DNA of 64,000 bases from Opisthorchis felineus (Eukaryota > Platyhelminthes > Trematoda > Opisthorchiida > Opisthorchiidae): NCBI GenBank assembly GCA_004794785.1, contig SJOL01008389.1, positions 560,385-624,384 on the forward strand, given 5' to 3'. The notes under the pieces are model-generated. The model made no database searches. It was not told the origin of the DNA and was given only the letters and a program-made list of their open reading frames with translations. The translations under genes were made by a program, and so were the position numbers. Shown in pieces: positions 11,101-22,411 of the stretch. How positions within the stretch are numbered: the stretch's first letter is position 1; the number at the start of each line of letters is the position of its first letter.

Positions 11101-14057
11101 GTTCTAGCATGACCTATCATTGGTCAAAAATCCAAGCGGCGTACTACAGGAAGATCACCAGGAGCAATTCAGACCCATTGATGGTTGACAATACTGAATC
11201 ACCTTAGCGAATTTCCTGTAATAGATAAACACGTTAGTCGATCTCTCGAGCACTCGTTCTGAAAAAGAATCACGACATCTTGCAATCCTTTTTTCACATC
11301 ACCGTTTGGGAGCTCGTGATATTTGTTTAGAGTTCCTGTTCTTCCTCGCAACTAGACAAGAAATGTTTGAATCAGGTAACCAGGTGAACCTAAGCCGGAT
11401 CCATAAAAATATGAGTCCGCTACTAGATTCCAGATTTTCCTAGGCATATAAATAAGTTTTTTTTGAAAAAAACTGAATCTTGATTCGATAAACAGATGTG
11501 GCAAAACACAGGTGAACAACGCGTCAGAAATATACAGACATGGTCACGGTGTTGTTGCAATTCTACCTAGTATTAAAAAGAGCGGGAGTTACAAAGACTC
11601 TATAGATGAAATTGTGTATTAGTTTTGGAAAGGATCCTTTTATTTACCCTGAACTAGGAAAGAAAACAAGTGGACTACGGTGTTTCATGCTATCTTCCAA
11701 CCGCTCCTACAATTAGCAACTAAATCTGAAGGGAAGAACTTTCGGATGAAATTGTTCCACATCAGTCGTTGCAGTGAGTTGGAGGTCTGGTACCGGACTA
11801 TTCGAAGTTCCAAAAATTTACGTATCACTCGTTGATCTCCTAACAAACAACTGTACTGGGTGAATCATCCTGATTCGGGAAAATCCGACTTCTTACACCC
11901 AATGCTCATGGGAGAAAGTTAACCTGGTTTGAAAACTGGCTTACTAAAAGTCTTACACACCGACGTGCTCTCAATCTGTTCCCCAGTATCGTTATTTCCA
12001 TTTGGAGCCACGAGGAAATCATGAAAAAGATTAGCCGTAGTGCTCAAGGGAGTTTTTCCACCAACGAACTTAAACAGCCAAAATTTTCTGGTTGCTCAAC
12101 AAGTTTGGACTGTGACTGTTCCGAAAGAGACAAAGCGGCTAGTCCAAAGTATCTTGAATTCTTAGACAAAAAGAACCGGTGAGAACGACATTTTCCCGGG
12201 AGCGGGTGGTGCAAGCTGAAACTCTTCGAGCGCGTCCTGTTGATTTGTGATTTTTTTTATTCTACAGGAAGAATCCAACAGTTTAAACGTCAATTTCCGC
12301 TCATCAGTTCCAAAGTATAGAAGGGAACTTTTCCGGGAAAGAATGGGACTACCATCTAAGGAAATGTCATTTGAGTAGTCAGCCAATACGGCACTACGTG
12401 AACTGGACCTGTAAGACTCCAGGATACGTGGTCCTCTGCAAATGCCAATCGGCTAAGCTGTTGATAGGCCCCTCGTAGCTGACTTAGTCCTATCTATATG
12501 GTTGCTGATTTGGTTCTCCCTGATTTCATGAGATATGAGTGTTCTCTGAGTGCCAGTGTGGATGAATTAGCGTTGTCTTCAGGTAAAAACCCACATTTAA
12601 AACTTTAGGATCTCCTCATTCCCGACAAAAGTTCGCAAATGAGGAAGCTTGGTTTTGTGCTGTGAAGTGCCCCCCCCCCCGGTGTTTCTTCAATGACCAC
12701 TAATTCCCATATTCCTGTTTTCTTGAACCCATTAGCGTGATTACCATAGAATGTACTCCATAAAGACTTAAATGCTGAAAATATTACACAGTATGGTCAG
12801 AATGACCGTCCACTTCAGTTCTTCCACCATGAATCATGCGCATTTTTGCGATGGTGCAGGTTGCAGGGACGCTTAGGCATTAACAGTGCAATACGAGGAA
12901 CGGGACCAACTGAAATCAGCAAAAGTAACTAATGTAATAAAAGCAGGATATAAGCAGGGTCATTGGCCACGGACTTCGCCTATTCGGAGATGTCTAGCTA
13001 TTGATGCAGTGGATCTCTCGTGCACCAACGTCGTGGATAGCAGGAAGCACCATGTTAGGATATTCAAGCTTCACCCCCAAGTCACTCTGTCTACTTCGCG
13101 TCTTCTTTCAAAGTCGGAGTAAGTTCGATAGAGCAGGGCACGATGAAGCAATCGGTCACCTGGCAACCGGAGAGCGTGACCAAGCTAACGTAGTTGGTTC
13201 ATATCACATCATCCTGTTGGCAAGCGCTTGCCAAAAAAGTTCATCGCACGTCGGCATTGCTAACCGGGTAGCTTGAGGATACTTGTGCAATATTTTGAAG
13301 GTCCTGATGGTCAAAAGTACGCAGTTGTCTATTGCTTCTAATGCACAGTGGTCAAGTTCTGCAGACGTAATTTGCTACTGGACTCCCTGCACGGTTATAA
13401 GCTTTGCAGTTTTTTAAACAATTAGTTTCACCTCGTCGTCAAATGTGCCTAAAATGAATAAAAGCAGGACAAACTTCGGAAATACTAGCTCGCAGATCCA
13501 ATGTGTGCACAAATCGAGCGAATTCGGGACGGACCTCACTTGCCAGGGACAGTAGTTATAACACAGGGAACGATATGAACAAAAGGAAACCCAAAGTAGG
13601 GAAGTTCAAGCATTTGAAGTTCAAAGAATGCTGAATCATGAAGACCTGAAAAAGTGACAAACGGTCCACGAGCTGAAACGAATCTGAGACAGAACTGGGT
13701 TCATCAACACTATCCACTTGGATAATTCCCTCTTTAAAATGTATCTACCACTGATGACAGACTCCTATTTTCCCCTCTGTTGCAGTTACCCTGGAGCCTT
13801 GTTCACACCCATTTGTCGATCCGGACGAAGGAGTGTAAACGGCGGTCCAGCAAGCAGCGGTTACGAAAGTATGCGCATCGGGACCAGCGAGCTTTCTTTA
13901 TCACACCCAGACTCTGCAAGCGAATGCTCTGGGATCCTGACACCAGGTGGCATGACAAAGGATGTGCTCAAACCGAAAACCTTCGAGGAAACCAACAGAT
14001 ATCAACGTCACTCATCAACAACTGGCAGTCGCGCCTCCGGTTCAGCGGGATCGGGAG
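1929..14057 (+). CDS. Ser/Pro-rich protein, possible KIF26/VAB-8-like kinesin tail (core exon chain)
   Basis: Five exons (1929-2128, 3519-4100, 6246-7310, 11987-12178, 13786-14057) have AG acceptors and GT donors, and nearly all junctions are the same phase (two bases before, one after), giving about 770 residues with no stop. The sequence is Ser, Thr, Pro, Asn and Gln rich, with basic patches such as FRSFRLRRDRKKGK, and looks largely disordered. The only family clue is GGPASSGYESM followed by an acidic/Ser run ending ECSGILTPG. It resembles the GPSSGYESM block in the C-terminal region of vertebrate KIF26 kinesins. No motor domain is in the window, so the 5' part would lie to the left, and the 3' end is not fixed. 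The gene being real is well supported; the KIF26 identity is tentative. Confidence 0.65.
3519..4100 (+). CDS. Plus-strand gene, exon b
   Basis: The frame is open from acceptor tatcctag to the consensus donor gtaagt at 4101. The ATG at 3544 (context ACCATGG) could be taken as a start, but the frame is open through the acceptor and the phase fits exon a, so it is probably internal. The 193 codons encode a polar protein with LSRVAAWVDSIVNP and Asn/Ser-rich stretches (NPNSSNSYNQHN). No domain is recognised. The overlapping minus-strand ORFs are shadows. Confidence 0.68.
4323..4484 (+). CDS. Candidate exon in the plus-strand gene
   Basis: After acceptor gtcctcag the frame demanded by exon b (one base, then codons) stays open for 53 codons (starting ISQEFTQLHFRQGFPFHITG). 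It reaches a GT in the phase that exon 6246 needs. The donor is poor (gtcttg), so this is a possible cassette exon only. Confidence 0.25.
4793..4933 (+). CDS. Candidate cassette exon in the plus-strand gene
   Basis: The frame entered with one base after ttgttag (or after ttatcaag nine bases on) is open for 46 codons, including VWSDREASNCMTRNANNRRR and ECRERPEIATS. It ends at donor gttagt with two bases of a codon. Both ends match the phase of the 4100/6246 intron, so inclusion would keep the frame. The polypyrimidine tract is weak. Confidence 0.35.
5249..5365 (+). CDS. Weak candidate exon in the plus-strand gene
   Basis: After ggttttag the one-base-then-codons frame is open for 38 codons (SIFDLHTVTLAVDDQAACHI and on) to a gtgaaa donor in the required phase. 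Length and content are suggestive only. Confidence 0.2.
6246..7310 (+). CDS. Plus-strand gene, large exon c
   Basis: This is the longest coding block of the window, 354 codons open from acceptor tatattttag to consensus donor gtaagt. It joins exon b in phase (CRNR then TPSRLVTRPEMFG). The protein is Ser/Pro/Thr/Gln-rich with SLPIFRSFRLRRDRKKGK as a basic patch and repeated SP and TSP motifs (SCSPTSPMRSTR, GSPLSPTS), which would suit proline-directed phosphorylation or SH3 contacts. No folded domain is recognised. The ATG at 6223 lies in the intron and is not needed. Confidence 0.75.
7357..7378. repeat. (TA)n microsatellite
   Basis: This is about 11 TA units in the intron directly after the large exon c. 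Confidence 0.9.
7379..11986. other. Intron, no confirmed gene
   Basis: This is a large intron of the plus-strand gene. It holds the repeat fragment at 8640 and an exon-like but stop-containing stretch at 9551-9690. The remaining short ORFs on both strands have no recognisable content. Confidence 0.5.
8640..8740 (-). repeat. Dispersed repeat fragment (partner at 16090-16180)
   Basis: The minus strand around ccactctgattttcgacctc and ggcacctgcc resembles the plus strand at 16100 (gaccactccgattttcagct and on to aaggcaccc). These are two diverged copies of an unidentified repeat in opposite orientation. Confidence 0.35.
11987..12178 (+). CDS. Plus-strand gene, exon d
   Basis: The acceptor is ctgttccccag and the donor gtgaga. 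The frame enters with one base and leaves with two, matching both neighbours, and is open for 63 codons. The product includes WSHEEIMKKISRSAQGSFST and CSERDKAASPKYLEFLDKKN. It is too short for a simple ORF search but has good splice sites and conserved phase. It may be a cassette exon, because skipping it also keeps the frame. Confidence 0.55.
12179..13785. other. Intron with a weak exon-like end
   Basis: A poly-C run lies near 12671. A frame ending LSTSRLLSKSE at a consensus donor (gtaagt, about 13121) has the right exit phase, but no convincing acceptor in the right entry phase was found. Confidence 0.35.
13786..14057 (+). CDS. Plus-strand gene, exon e with SSGYESM motif
   Basis: The acceptor is cctctgttgcag and the donor gtagga. 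It enters with one base and ends with one base of a codon. The product contains SVNGGPASSGYESMRIGTSE, then a Ser-rich stretch and ECSGILTPGGM, then a Lys/Thr patch and a Ser/Gly-rich end. The GPxSSGYESM core followed by Ser/Asp/Glu residues is the part that recalls KIF26 kinesins; this comparison is from memory. Confidence 0.65.
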
Positions 14058-14359
14058 GTAGGAAATTTTTCTGTTTTAGCATAGCATGCCCACCGAAAGT
14101 ATTATATTGTCTACAATATTTATTCAGATAACTGATGAATTTTTTGACGCCACTGATTATTGATGACTCAGTCGCGCGACCGCATGTGGACAACTCTGGC
14201 GCACTCATATAAGATATACTCAACAGTTCGTCTGCTTCAAATAGCTCGGTTGTCCCATGTCGTCAGTGTGAAACTTATCAGTACGGGAAGAGTTGTTTTG
14301 GTAACCTCTCATTTTCGATATTTTGAGATGAAAAGAGGTTATGCTTCCTGATAGCCTAG

Positions 14360-14517
14360 CCGTACATATCTCTGCGACTAACATGGAGAACAATGAACTT
14401 GAATTTTCTCCGACAATGGGTACTCGGTACAAGACTGCGGTGCTACTAAGCGCATCGAATCTTGTTGAATCTCCCGGAGCATCACCTTCCAACCCGTGGT
14501 CTTACTGCAAAAAATAA
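14360..14517 (+). CDS. Possible alternative terminal exon
   Basis: After tagcctag the frame compatible with exon e (two bases, then codons) is open for about 51 codons, with MENNELEFSPTMGTRYK and VESPGASPSNPWSYCKK, and ends at TAA 14515-14517. It would give a shorter isoform. The acceptor is weak. Confidence 0.22.
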
Positions 14518-14990
14518 TGGGCAGTGGTGGAACCAGATACCATCTGGAGCTGTTCCTTTCCAGCTGGATTTTTATTTTGGAAAACAGTAAATCTGTGTAC
14601 CACAGAAATTGTAACAGATGAAGAAAACTGGAAATACATCGCGAACTTTTACGATGGTTTTATCGTTGGTCGATGATTATGATCCAGCGATAGCTTTAAC
14701 TGAATGGAATTTCTTACCTACGCTCGCAGTGCAGAGGTATGACGCTGCACATACAGATAAAACAACATCAGTGGTCGCTTGAACCTCCTGCTGACAAAAA
14801 AGCCTCAGCAGTAGCTTCAAGCATGGTAGAGCGTGAAACACACGATCTCATGGATGAAACTGCCGCTTCAAATTTGATACATACGTTTGTTTGAATACTC
14901 ATCCTGTCCTGGCGTAGTTATCATGTTGAGTCCACAACAAAGTAAGGAAGCACTGGACTCGAATTTCGCCCTTATTAGAGTGCATATTTA

Positions 14991-15062
14991 TGGCCATGCA
15001 GGGATTTGGACTGCAGTATCTGACATGTGAGATGAGTGCTTTACCACTGCTCCACTACCGCA
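14991..15062 (-). repeat. tRNA-like / tRNA-derived SINE remnant
   Basis: On the minus strand gtggagcagtggtaaagcac resembles a tRNA D-arm with A box, and about 30 bases later agtccaaatccctgc resembles a degraded B box and T-arm (the expected ggttcgaatccc has lost its key bases). It is not a functional tRNA. Confidence 0.4.
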
Positions 15063-16363
15063 CGCTGGACGCAGTTGAATTATCATATCAGAACAGGATG
15101 TGTTCACCCTTGAGCGACGTGATTAGTTTGCCCAACGCCTCGAATGACTACTCGGTAATTGTCCTGGTTATTTCGATCGATTGATCTGCCTGTAAGGACT
15201 TTTTAGTCATGAAGCACTACGGATAATTTTTTGGGCTGGTCGTAGGTGGCTGAGACTCGCCGGAATAATTACGTCAGGACAGTAAAATGATTGTTCAAAC
15301 TAGAGTGATGAGAATGTAAGTTCTACAAATCTCACAAACATTCACAACTAATTTCCAAATGACCACGACAACTAAGAGGATTAAAAGATACAGAATCGTG
15401 GCCTTAACGTACTACCGGTGGAACTGGTGCATCAAAAGATGAGTCTATATACTATAGCTGGTTAGCTGAATATAGCCAGTCGGCACAAAAGGACGTACGC
15501 TATCGAAAGACTTATGCTGTCATTCATTCCCTAACGTATCGTTGGATTACCACACGGATGGCAGTTTATGATTACTCACACTTAGCCTTATATATATGGT
15601 GTTACCCGTTCTTTTCCTCGTTCTTTTCCTCCTCGAGTAGCTGAAACCGGCTGAGCGTTTCACAATTCGCAAAATTTGCTAATGAACCTTGAAACCCACG
15701 CCGATGGTACTGTAAAAGGCAACAAAGTCTTCTTGCATTGACTGCCAGCTCGTAATATAGTTAATCAGTATGTTTATTCCATTTACTAAAGCTAGACTAA
15801 GATGAAGTGGTCCCTCGATTAGAAAAATCCTTGGACAGATTGCACAGTCTAATGCGATCCATTACTTGTTGAAAGGGCCGCTAGTGGGCAGCTCTGTTTT
15901 TTTAATGATCACAACCAGGATGGGTGGCTTTAAGTCTGGGATTTTATTTCATGTGACAGTGTACTCTACACATCTGGTCTGTTAGCGATAAATCTCTCTG
16001 CTAATGATTAGTATGCAGTTTCCTCAAGACAGTAAGCTTTGAATTTTGGCCAATCCCTAGCGTACTTTCTGCCGAACAGGAAGCTGTATGACTAACACTC
16101 TGACCACTCCGATTTTCAGCTATCTCGGTAAGGCACCCGTATGTCTCAAGTTATCAGGAGTTGACTGTAGTTTGCTAGGTTTTAGATAGAGCGCCTTTCA
16201 TAGAGCACCGCATGTGCTACAGAAACCGCCAACTTCTGTCGTCAGAAACATTTTCGATTTGGACAATTAGTCATCGGAGTCTATATTGATCAACATACGG
16301 CTGCTTTCATCCACTGAATCACACTACCGTTTACTACTTTTACCCCACAGTTTCTCTTTGCAG

Positions 16364-16466
16364 TCCGATGCACGCAAACAAAGCGGTAGAATCACAGATT
16401 TCAGAACGGCCAGCACCTTGGCCACTCACAAACTCCGTTTCAAGTTTCCTGAAGATTAAATATCAG
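16364..16466 (+). CDS. Candidate exon f1 of the plus-strand gene
   Basis: The interval has excellent splice signals (acceptor tttctctttgcag, donor caggtgaga). The one-base-then-codons frame is open for 34 codons (KAVESQISERPAPWPLTNSV within it) and leaves in phase 0, which fits the next candidate at 16580. Its entry phase does not match exon e, so an unseen exon must lie between them if this belongs to the same transcript. Confidence 0.4.
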
Positions 16467-16579
16467 GTGAGAAGTCAATGTTAAAATCACTCAATAGGTT
16501 GTACAACCAAGGGCCATTTACCTAAAGTGAGTAATGCCTGTAAAGAGGAAAGAAGACAGTGGTCGTAGCCATTTTCCAG

Positions 16580-16674
16580 AACCAAATTTACCTACATTCC
16601 AACCAACAAAATGAGACAGAGATTGGGGCTACTGCAAATTTTAGTGGAGCATACCTCTGTATAAGGCTTTCCAC
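16580..16674 (+). CDS. Candidate exon f2 of the plus-strand gene
   Basis: From acceptor ccattttccag the phase-0 frame is open (NQIYLHSNQQNETEIGATAN and on) to a weak donor gtgggg. This leaves two codon bases and a 43-base intron before the exon at 16718. Without splicing the frame stops soon after. Confidence 0.33.
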
Positions 16675-16717
16675 GTGGGGCCAACCACTTCACAAGGTTC
16701 GTTTTCATTTTTCTCAG

Positions 16718-16931
16718 TTTCCTCCATGAAACCGGACAGAAACGTTCCCCGGGAAGACTACCTGTAGACAAAAAACCACCGATCCGTGAAGTAGATACCT
16801 ACTCTTCTGACAAAACAGAGTATGTAAATTGTCAGAAGCTAGTTTTCATTATCCCAGTTCACTTCGGTGATAGCTTCCCTGCGCAACACCATTTTTCACG
16901 CTCCCCTACTTCCCTATTACATGTACATTAT
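16718..16931 (+). CDS. Candidate exon f3 of the plus-strand gene
   Basis: The acceptor is catttttctcag. The frame required by f2 is open for 71 codons (FLHETGQKRSPGRLPVDKKP early, then DTYSSDKTEY) to a consensus donor gtaagt in phase 0. An internal 38-base GT-AG interval at 16820-16857 could be spliced but would bring an early stop. No domain is recognised. Confidence 0.38.
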
Positions 16932-18258
16932 GTAAGTCTACATATTTAGGATGGAAAAAAGTCTTGAACGAAACTAATTCTATGCGAGTAATGCATGTTG
17001 TCGTCACCGTAATTCTTCAAAGATAACCAATGCGATCTGGCAGCATCTCTACCTTTCCGAGCGACACGACATCATTGCACCAACCAGCGATTCATGGGGT
17101 CGTACCAAGTCAAAACCAACGAACAAGGATCAGCCAAGTTGACCTAATGGACCAAGTTAAACCTGGCAGAATTATAGTAACTCTTAATGCTATGGTAGTT
17201 GGCTAGTCGTATCCATTTAAACAATCGCAACTACGGACCGGGCGCACGGTGCTAGCCAGACTACTCAGGCTGAGAGATTTTCAGTTCATAAGGGATAAAA
17301 TACCAGGCAGCTCTTTCGGTGTGACATTCATCTATACGATTTAATGCTTAGTATGAAATATGACGATAACGGTATCGAGGAGGGCGCTGAAGTGTCGTTC
17401 TACTTAGGATAGCTTTCACCGCAATAAGCAGGTGAATACCGATCCATTGACTGAACTCAGAGTTGATGCTTAGGGACATGAATAAGACAGTGCCGATTTA
17501 GGAGGACATGCGGTAAAATATGTCTGAACACAAAAGCAATCAGTGCGACCCAATACGGGCGAATGTTCTCACGCAGATCGTTTTGAGAACTGGTTTAAGA
17601 GCCTGAAATAATTCAGACGAGTTGGATAAATATGAACAATGATAAAAATGGAGGACAAACTTGGAATCTATTGTTGAAAGGGTAGCAGCCTAACGTCTGA
17701 TCAAAAACACTGCCGCACACACAAGACCGCGAATCAGAGGTTCACCTCAGTCCCACGTTGAAGCCACCTCAGTTCTCGAACACACGCAAGTCCAAATTTG
17801 TCTGGTATGCCGTCCACTTAAAAGAATATTACTGGAGAATATTTGGGGTCTGTGTTCATGTGATGAGCCCTCAAACAGGGCGGAAACGGTGATGGGCTGT
17901 GCATGCTATACAGAATTGAAAACCTCTTCATTTTGTGAGACGATGTTTTTTTACTAGATTAGGCTTTGGATAACTTTTGGATGTTTTTTGCCGTTCTCAT
18001 TGTCGTGAGTGGAACAGAAAGATGGCGCAAAAGTCGCGAGGGAGCAAACTGCCTGAATTACTGTGGTTCTACTTTTGCATGAGATGTTGTTGTGCATCGG
18101 ATCATAATAGCTCCAAGAGTAGTCAGATAAAACAAAGCTTTGATCAAATCTCCACATCCATCATTCAAAATACTCCTGGACTTTGCCAAAAGATAATGCT
18201 GATAGAAGCATGAACCAACAATATTCTCCCTTCATGTGATGAGTTAACAGCTGTAGAC

Positions 18259-18294
<36 letters not shown>

Positions 18295-18342
18295 TGACAG
18301 CATGACATCAGTGTTCAACACTGATGCTTCACTGCCGTAGAC
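18259..18342 (+). repeat. (CAT)12 microsatellite with linked conserved 45-base tail
   Basis: Twelve CAT units are followed by gacagcatgacatcagtg, then a Tgat-cttcactgccgta segment. The same tail follows (CAT)5 at 58870, and an inverted copy lies at 31426. The block is therefore a dispersed repeat rather than a lone microsatellite. Confidence 0.75.
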
Positions 18343-19383
18343 CGTAGCTACGAGCGAGTGGTCTTACGGACTGAATAATATGGTGGATAAACTCCGTTAT
18401 AGTGACTTAATTTCATGTTGTTTGTTTTATTGTTGTTTTCCACTTTGAATCCGTTTAAGCCTATCAAACTTTACTTGTGCCCTTATTGCTCTGCCAATAG
18501 CATCCTACCTTTCTTAACTCTGCAGTCAGCTTTTTCTTTCTGAATGACTGATTTTCAACATAGCGTGACTGTGAACTTAGATCGATCAGGACAGGTTTCG
18601 ATCGTTGACCTGCTACAGTGAACCTCTCATGTTGAAGCGATTGATGAAATACAGTAATATAGAAATATAGCCTTGGTAAACATTCACAATAACGTGTCCT
18701 ATTTGCCTCTAATTATAATTAATTAGGGATTACGTTTCCGGTCCGTGTTCAGGAGATGCCATGTAAAGCTGTGTCAGCTGAGTCTCTTTGGATGGAACCC
18801 TCTAGAGACTAGCTAGAGACTAAAGAGACTAAGTGATTCAATTCCTTTGGACCACAAGTGTGTTTGAAACACTTTTCCAGCTGTATTCGAAGTGGTGTTT
18901 CATTTAGTGACCGCTACTTAACCTTATTGTTCCAGTTCACGTCATGCACGCAGTCGATCCTACATATGTTTATTTCCCATCGAATCTCACATTCTGCTGG
19001 TATATCCTGCTGGTATAACCCTTCATGTTCAAGGTACTGAGCCTTCTAATATGAAATTGAGACTGCCCACCACTTCAGATGACCGACTATTGGCTCGGAG
19101 TGTACCATCTCATTGCGTTTTCTAAGTACTTGGAACGTTTTCGGTTTCTATTCGCGAGAGACAGTAGTCTGTTCTCACGATATGCGTGTAACGTAACTGC
19201 TGGTGTACCAAGAGGTTACGTGGGAGGTATAAAAGTAAGGAGTTTCGGTTGACGTGCCTGAAATTTAAGGTTGGAACTTGAGTGAACCACCCTCGACTTA
19301 CCTAGAACCGCTTTCCACGAACATGTGAACCCCTTTAAGTGGCATTCATGGGAAAATGTCTTTTCTTGTGAAATTCTCTGTAG

Positions 19384-19498
19384 GTGTTACCCACGGGCAT
19401 TTTGCAACCACGAATCGATTCCAAAATTCGAATCCACGTAGTGTATTTTTTCCTAGCTTTGTGCACAGCGAATTTATAGATGGTAGCACTTGTATTAG
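19384..19498 (+). CDS. Candidate exon of the plus-strand gene
   Basis: The acceptor is attctctgtag and the donor gtgcgt. The frame enters with two bases and is open for 37 codons, including THGHFATTNRFQNSNPRS and PSFVHSEFIDGS. Composition is like the rest of the gene. Its phases do not connect directly to f3. Confidence 0.3.
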
Positions 19499-21700
19499 GT
19501 GCGTATTGCGGAGGCTTCCCAATAAGGTTGAAACAGCTCTACAGTGTTTCCCGACATTAGCATAGATGAGCTTTATTTGCACAGCGAAATCTCGACTAAA
19601 AATTCCCTTATCTCTTCACACTACCGATGATGTCACTCATTCCTCTAGTTATGTTTTACTGTACCTTGTAAGTTAGGCCTTGGTCCGTGGATGAATTAAT
19701 CTACAAGCTATCTTATTTCCATAGAGTGTTCGATTATCAAATGGAAGGCTGAAGGAATCACCGTCAGTCATTTCAAGTTCTATATGGTTGTTGGACATCC
19801 ACTAGGATTAGACTGAGTGACACCTCAGGAACCAAATAATAGGCAGCGCTTTCCTCCCGAAAAACCACGAATATTGAGTCAAACGGACCAAATTTTCGCA
19901 ATAAGATACAGGTACACATCCGAGCCAATTGTACTTGAAATAGTGGTATAGAAACGTGGTTGCTGAATGAGCGCTAGAGTTTCGCCATAACGTTGCGTCA
20001 TGAGCCTCTGGGACCCACTATGGGTGGGCTTCCCCTGTCTAACACCTTCTTCTTAGCGTTTTGGCTGCCATGAAACTCCTCTGTGATTCCCAGCCACTCA
20101 GTATGGTAATAATCTAAAAATAATATGCATGATGTTTTCGTCGTACTTATATCTCGCGCGCTAGCTGCACCCTTAGTGTCACACGGAGCTTCAGCAGTAC
20201 ATCTCATACACAACTGCATACTTCCTCTAGCCGATAAACGGGACCTCAGCGAAACATCTCTCCTCACGGAACAGGTGTATTAAATCAGTGGCCGTTTTTT
20301 AGCTTGCAGGAACTCTATCACTTGCAGTGAAGAAGTTCTGCTACGTTATATAAACACAACCTTTTAAGTCCAAAACTGTCCAAACATATGCATTCAAGGA
20401 TGTGAGGTTGAAAAGGGATGAGGAATTTACGATCCCGTCGCCTGCTCAAAAACAGTGAAGTTGGAAAACTGATGAAAAAAGAGTAGTGACTATTCTGGGT
20501 GTGATGGATTCATGGGTTACATTGAATGTTTTAGTGTACTGTGTCACCATGACAAGGAAAGCGGCTTAACAATCTAAATGAAGGCTAACGCTTGTAACTC
20601 TACGATGGAAGGCGATAAGAAAGGGTGTGACACACAAGCAAGCTTCGTTGCATGCTTAGCAATCTTACTGTCCCAAGTCGCAATAAGGTTTAGGATGACT
20701 GCTACTGAATGTTGGCCGCACTCGAGGAGTGGACCCCTAATTAACCTTCTTCGTATCGGAAGTCCCTACTCTTTCCGAACTCAAGATCAGTTATCCTCAA
20801 GTACAGTCGTTATAAATTTGGAATAAACGACATAATTTTCCTTTGACTTCGGGCTCGGTTAATATACATGCACATACACGTTTAAATAGGCTTTTTAAGA
20901 AATTTACTCATCAATCGTTTATCAGTCTCAGTTAGTTTATACGTTTGTGTTCTCGGCAGTCATCTTCTTTGATCCTTTGCGACCACTCCATCTCACCCAC
21001 ATCCGACCAGGATTAATTGCGCGGACAAAAACTTCCTTGTGTGTTTACGCGCAGGCCTCATGGTGGTTGTTGCATCTTTCAAAATTAGGCCTTTTATCCA
21101 ACACCACATCCATGACCGACTGGTCGGAGGGTAGGTCCAGTGGACAATTCTATTGCTTTCAGTCGTCAAAAATACTGGACTCTGTGGATACCAGGGCTGT
21201 TTTCATTATAAAAAAGATTTTCTTGTTCAGCACCAGCCGGCTGCTCTGGTTTACTTCGACTGGTTTTGAGAGGATGAGAGCTAATTCACCTTGTTTTTAA
21301 AGATTGATTACAATGTCTTTAGGTCCTTCATACAACGGGGACTTCTTGGTAGGATATTTCAAAGAACGCTGTGTTCCTTTATCCATATTGTTAGCGTAAT
21401 TAGTTTTTGCCACAGGTATTCTATCGCGTTTACTTGATACCACAATTTTGTCTTCCCAAGTATGCTGCAACCCATCGCACTGTTACGAGTAGTTCGAGAT
21501 ATATACCTCTGAATAGGGGTGGAAATTTCACTACAAGTCTCCCAGGAAAGTATTTCAGTTTTGATTTTACATCACAAAGTTGTTTTTATGTTTAGTTGAG
21601 CATAGAATTTCGATTTATTTACCTGTCAGCAACACGATTAGGCAATGTCTTCTTAATCGTTCTATTCAGTGCGAGATTTTCTTTTTGGGGGACTGGCTAG

Positions 21701-21848
21701 TAATCATGTCCGATCAATTCCCTCCGACTCTTATGACCCGAATAAAAGCCAAACTGGAACAAATTGAATCTGTCCGTTCTTCCTTCTTTCCCAGCATTTG
21801 TGTCAGTGAAGACGGAATGGCCGAAGAGAACCTCGACTCCTCCCTTCG
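21701..21848 (+). CDS. Candidate exon with predicted helix, plus strand
   Basis: After tggctag the frame (two bases, then codons) gives IMSDQFPPTLMTRIKAKLEQ, IESVRSSFFP and EDGMAEENLDSSLR before donor gtaatg. MTRIKAKLEQIESV has helix-forming, coiled-coil-like spacing. The entry phase fits exon e (13786-14057) directly. Its end is two bases into a codon and no matching next exon was found. Confidence 0.35.
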
Positions 21849-22411
21849 GTAATGCTGAATCGTCATATTTCGTGGAATGTGTACATTTCTATCAGGCAAC
21901 CAGTCAATCAGTCCATACTTTGGAAAATCAAGTTCGAATACCTCCAGACTTTTGTTAATCTTTTTCATATTCATTTTGTATATCATTGCGTTTGGTCTGG
22001 CCTTCTGGAATTCACCTGTTTGTTGCTTATTACTTTTTTGCACACGATAATGAGAAAAACAGATACAGAGCGAAAAAGTAATTTACCAGTCGAATGGGAT
22101 GAAGTCAATTTGAAAATCACGTCCATACTTGTACATACATATTAATATGTTCATTAATAACACCAGACTCCCGTTTTGCATTTTGGGTGGGAAGAAATGT
22201 GCCGGTCACATCTATAAACCGGTATGATAGTTTTCTAACAAGAACATTGTCCTGGAAATGACGGTTAAAGCAGAGTTTCCCCAATACATTTGGTCATGTG
22301 TACCATGGGATGCTCATTTTTCAGATGACTTTCTCAAGTGCTGCGCTTTCGTGCCACATCAAATCAGGATTTCAATGTTACGATAGCGGCTGGTCTTGTT
22401 AGTGATCTGGT

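Larger units (their letters stand above)
16932..21700. other. Intron or intergenic sequence
   Basis: Contents are the candidate exon at 19384 and the (CAT)12 block at 18259. A local duplication of agagact motifs lies near 18800. No other gene is supported. Confidence 0.45.

Noticed and set aside
14991..15062. Functional tRNA gene
   Set aside because: The B box has lost its key bases and the acceptor stem cannot be formed.
16820..16857. 38-base GT-AG interval as a tiny intron
   Set aside because: Removing it shifts the frame to a stop after a few codons, while the unspliced frame stays open to a consensus donor.
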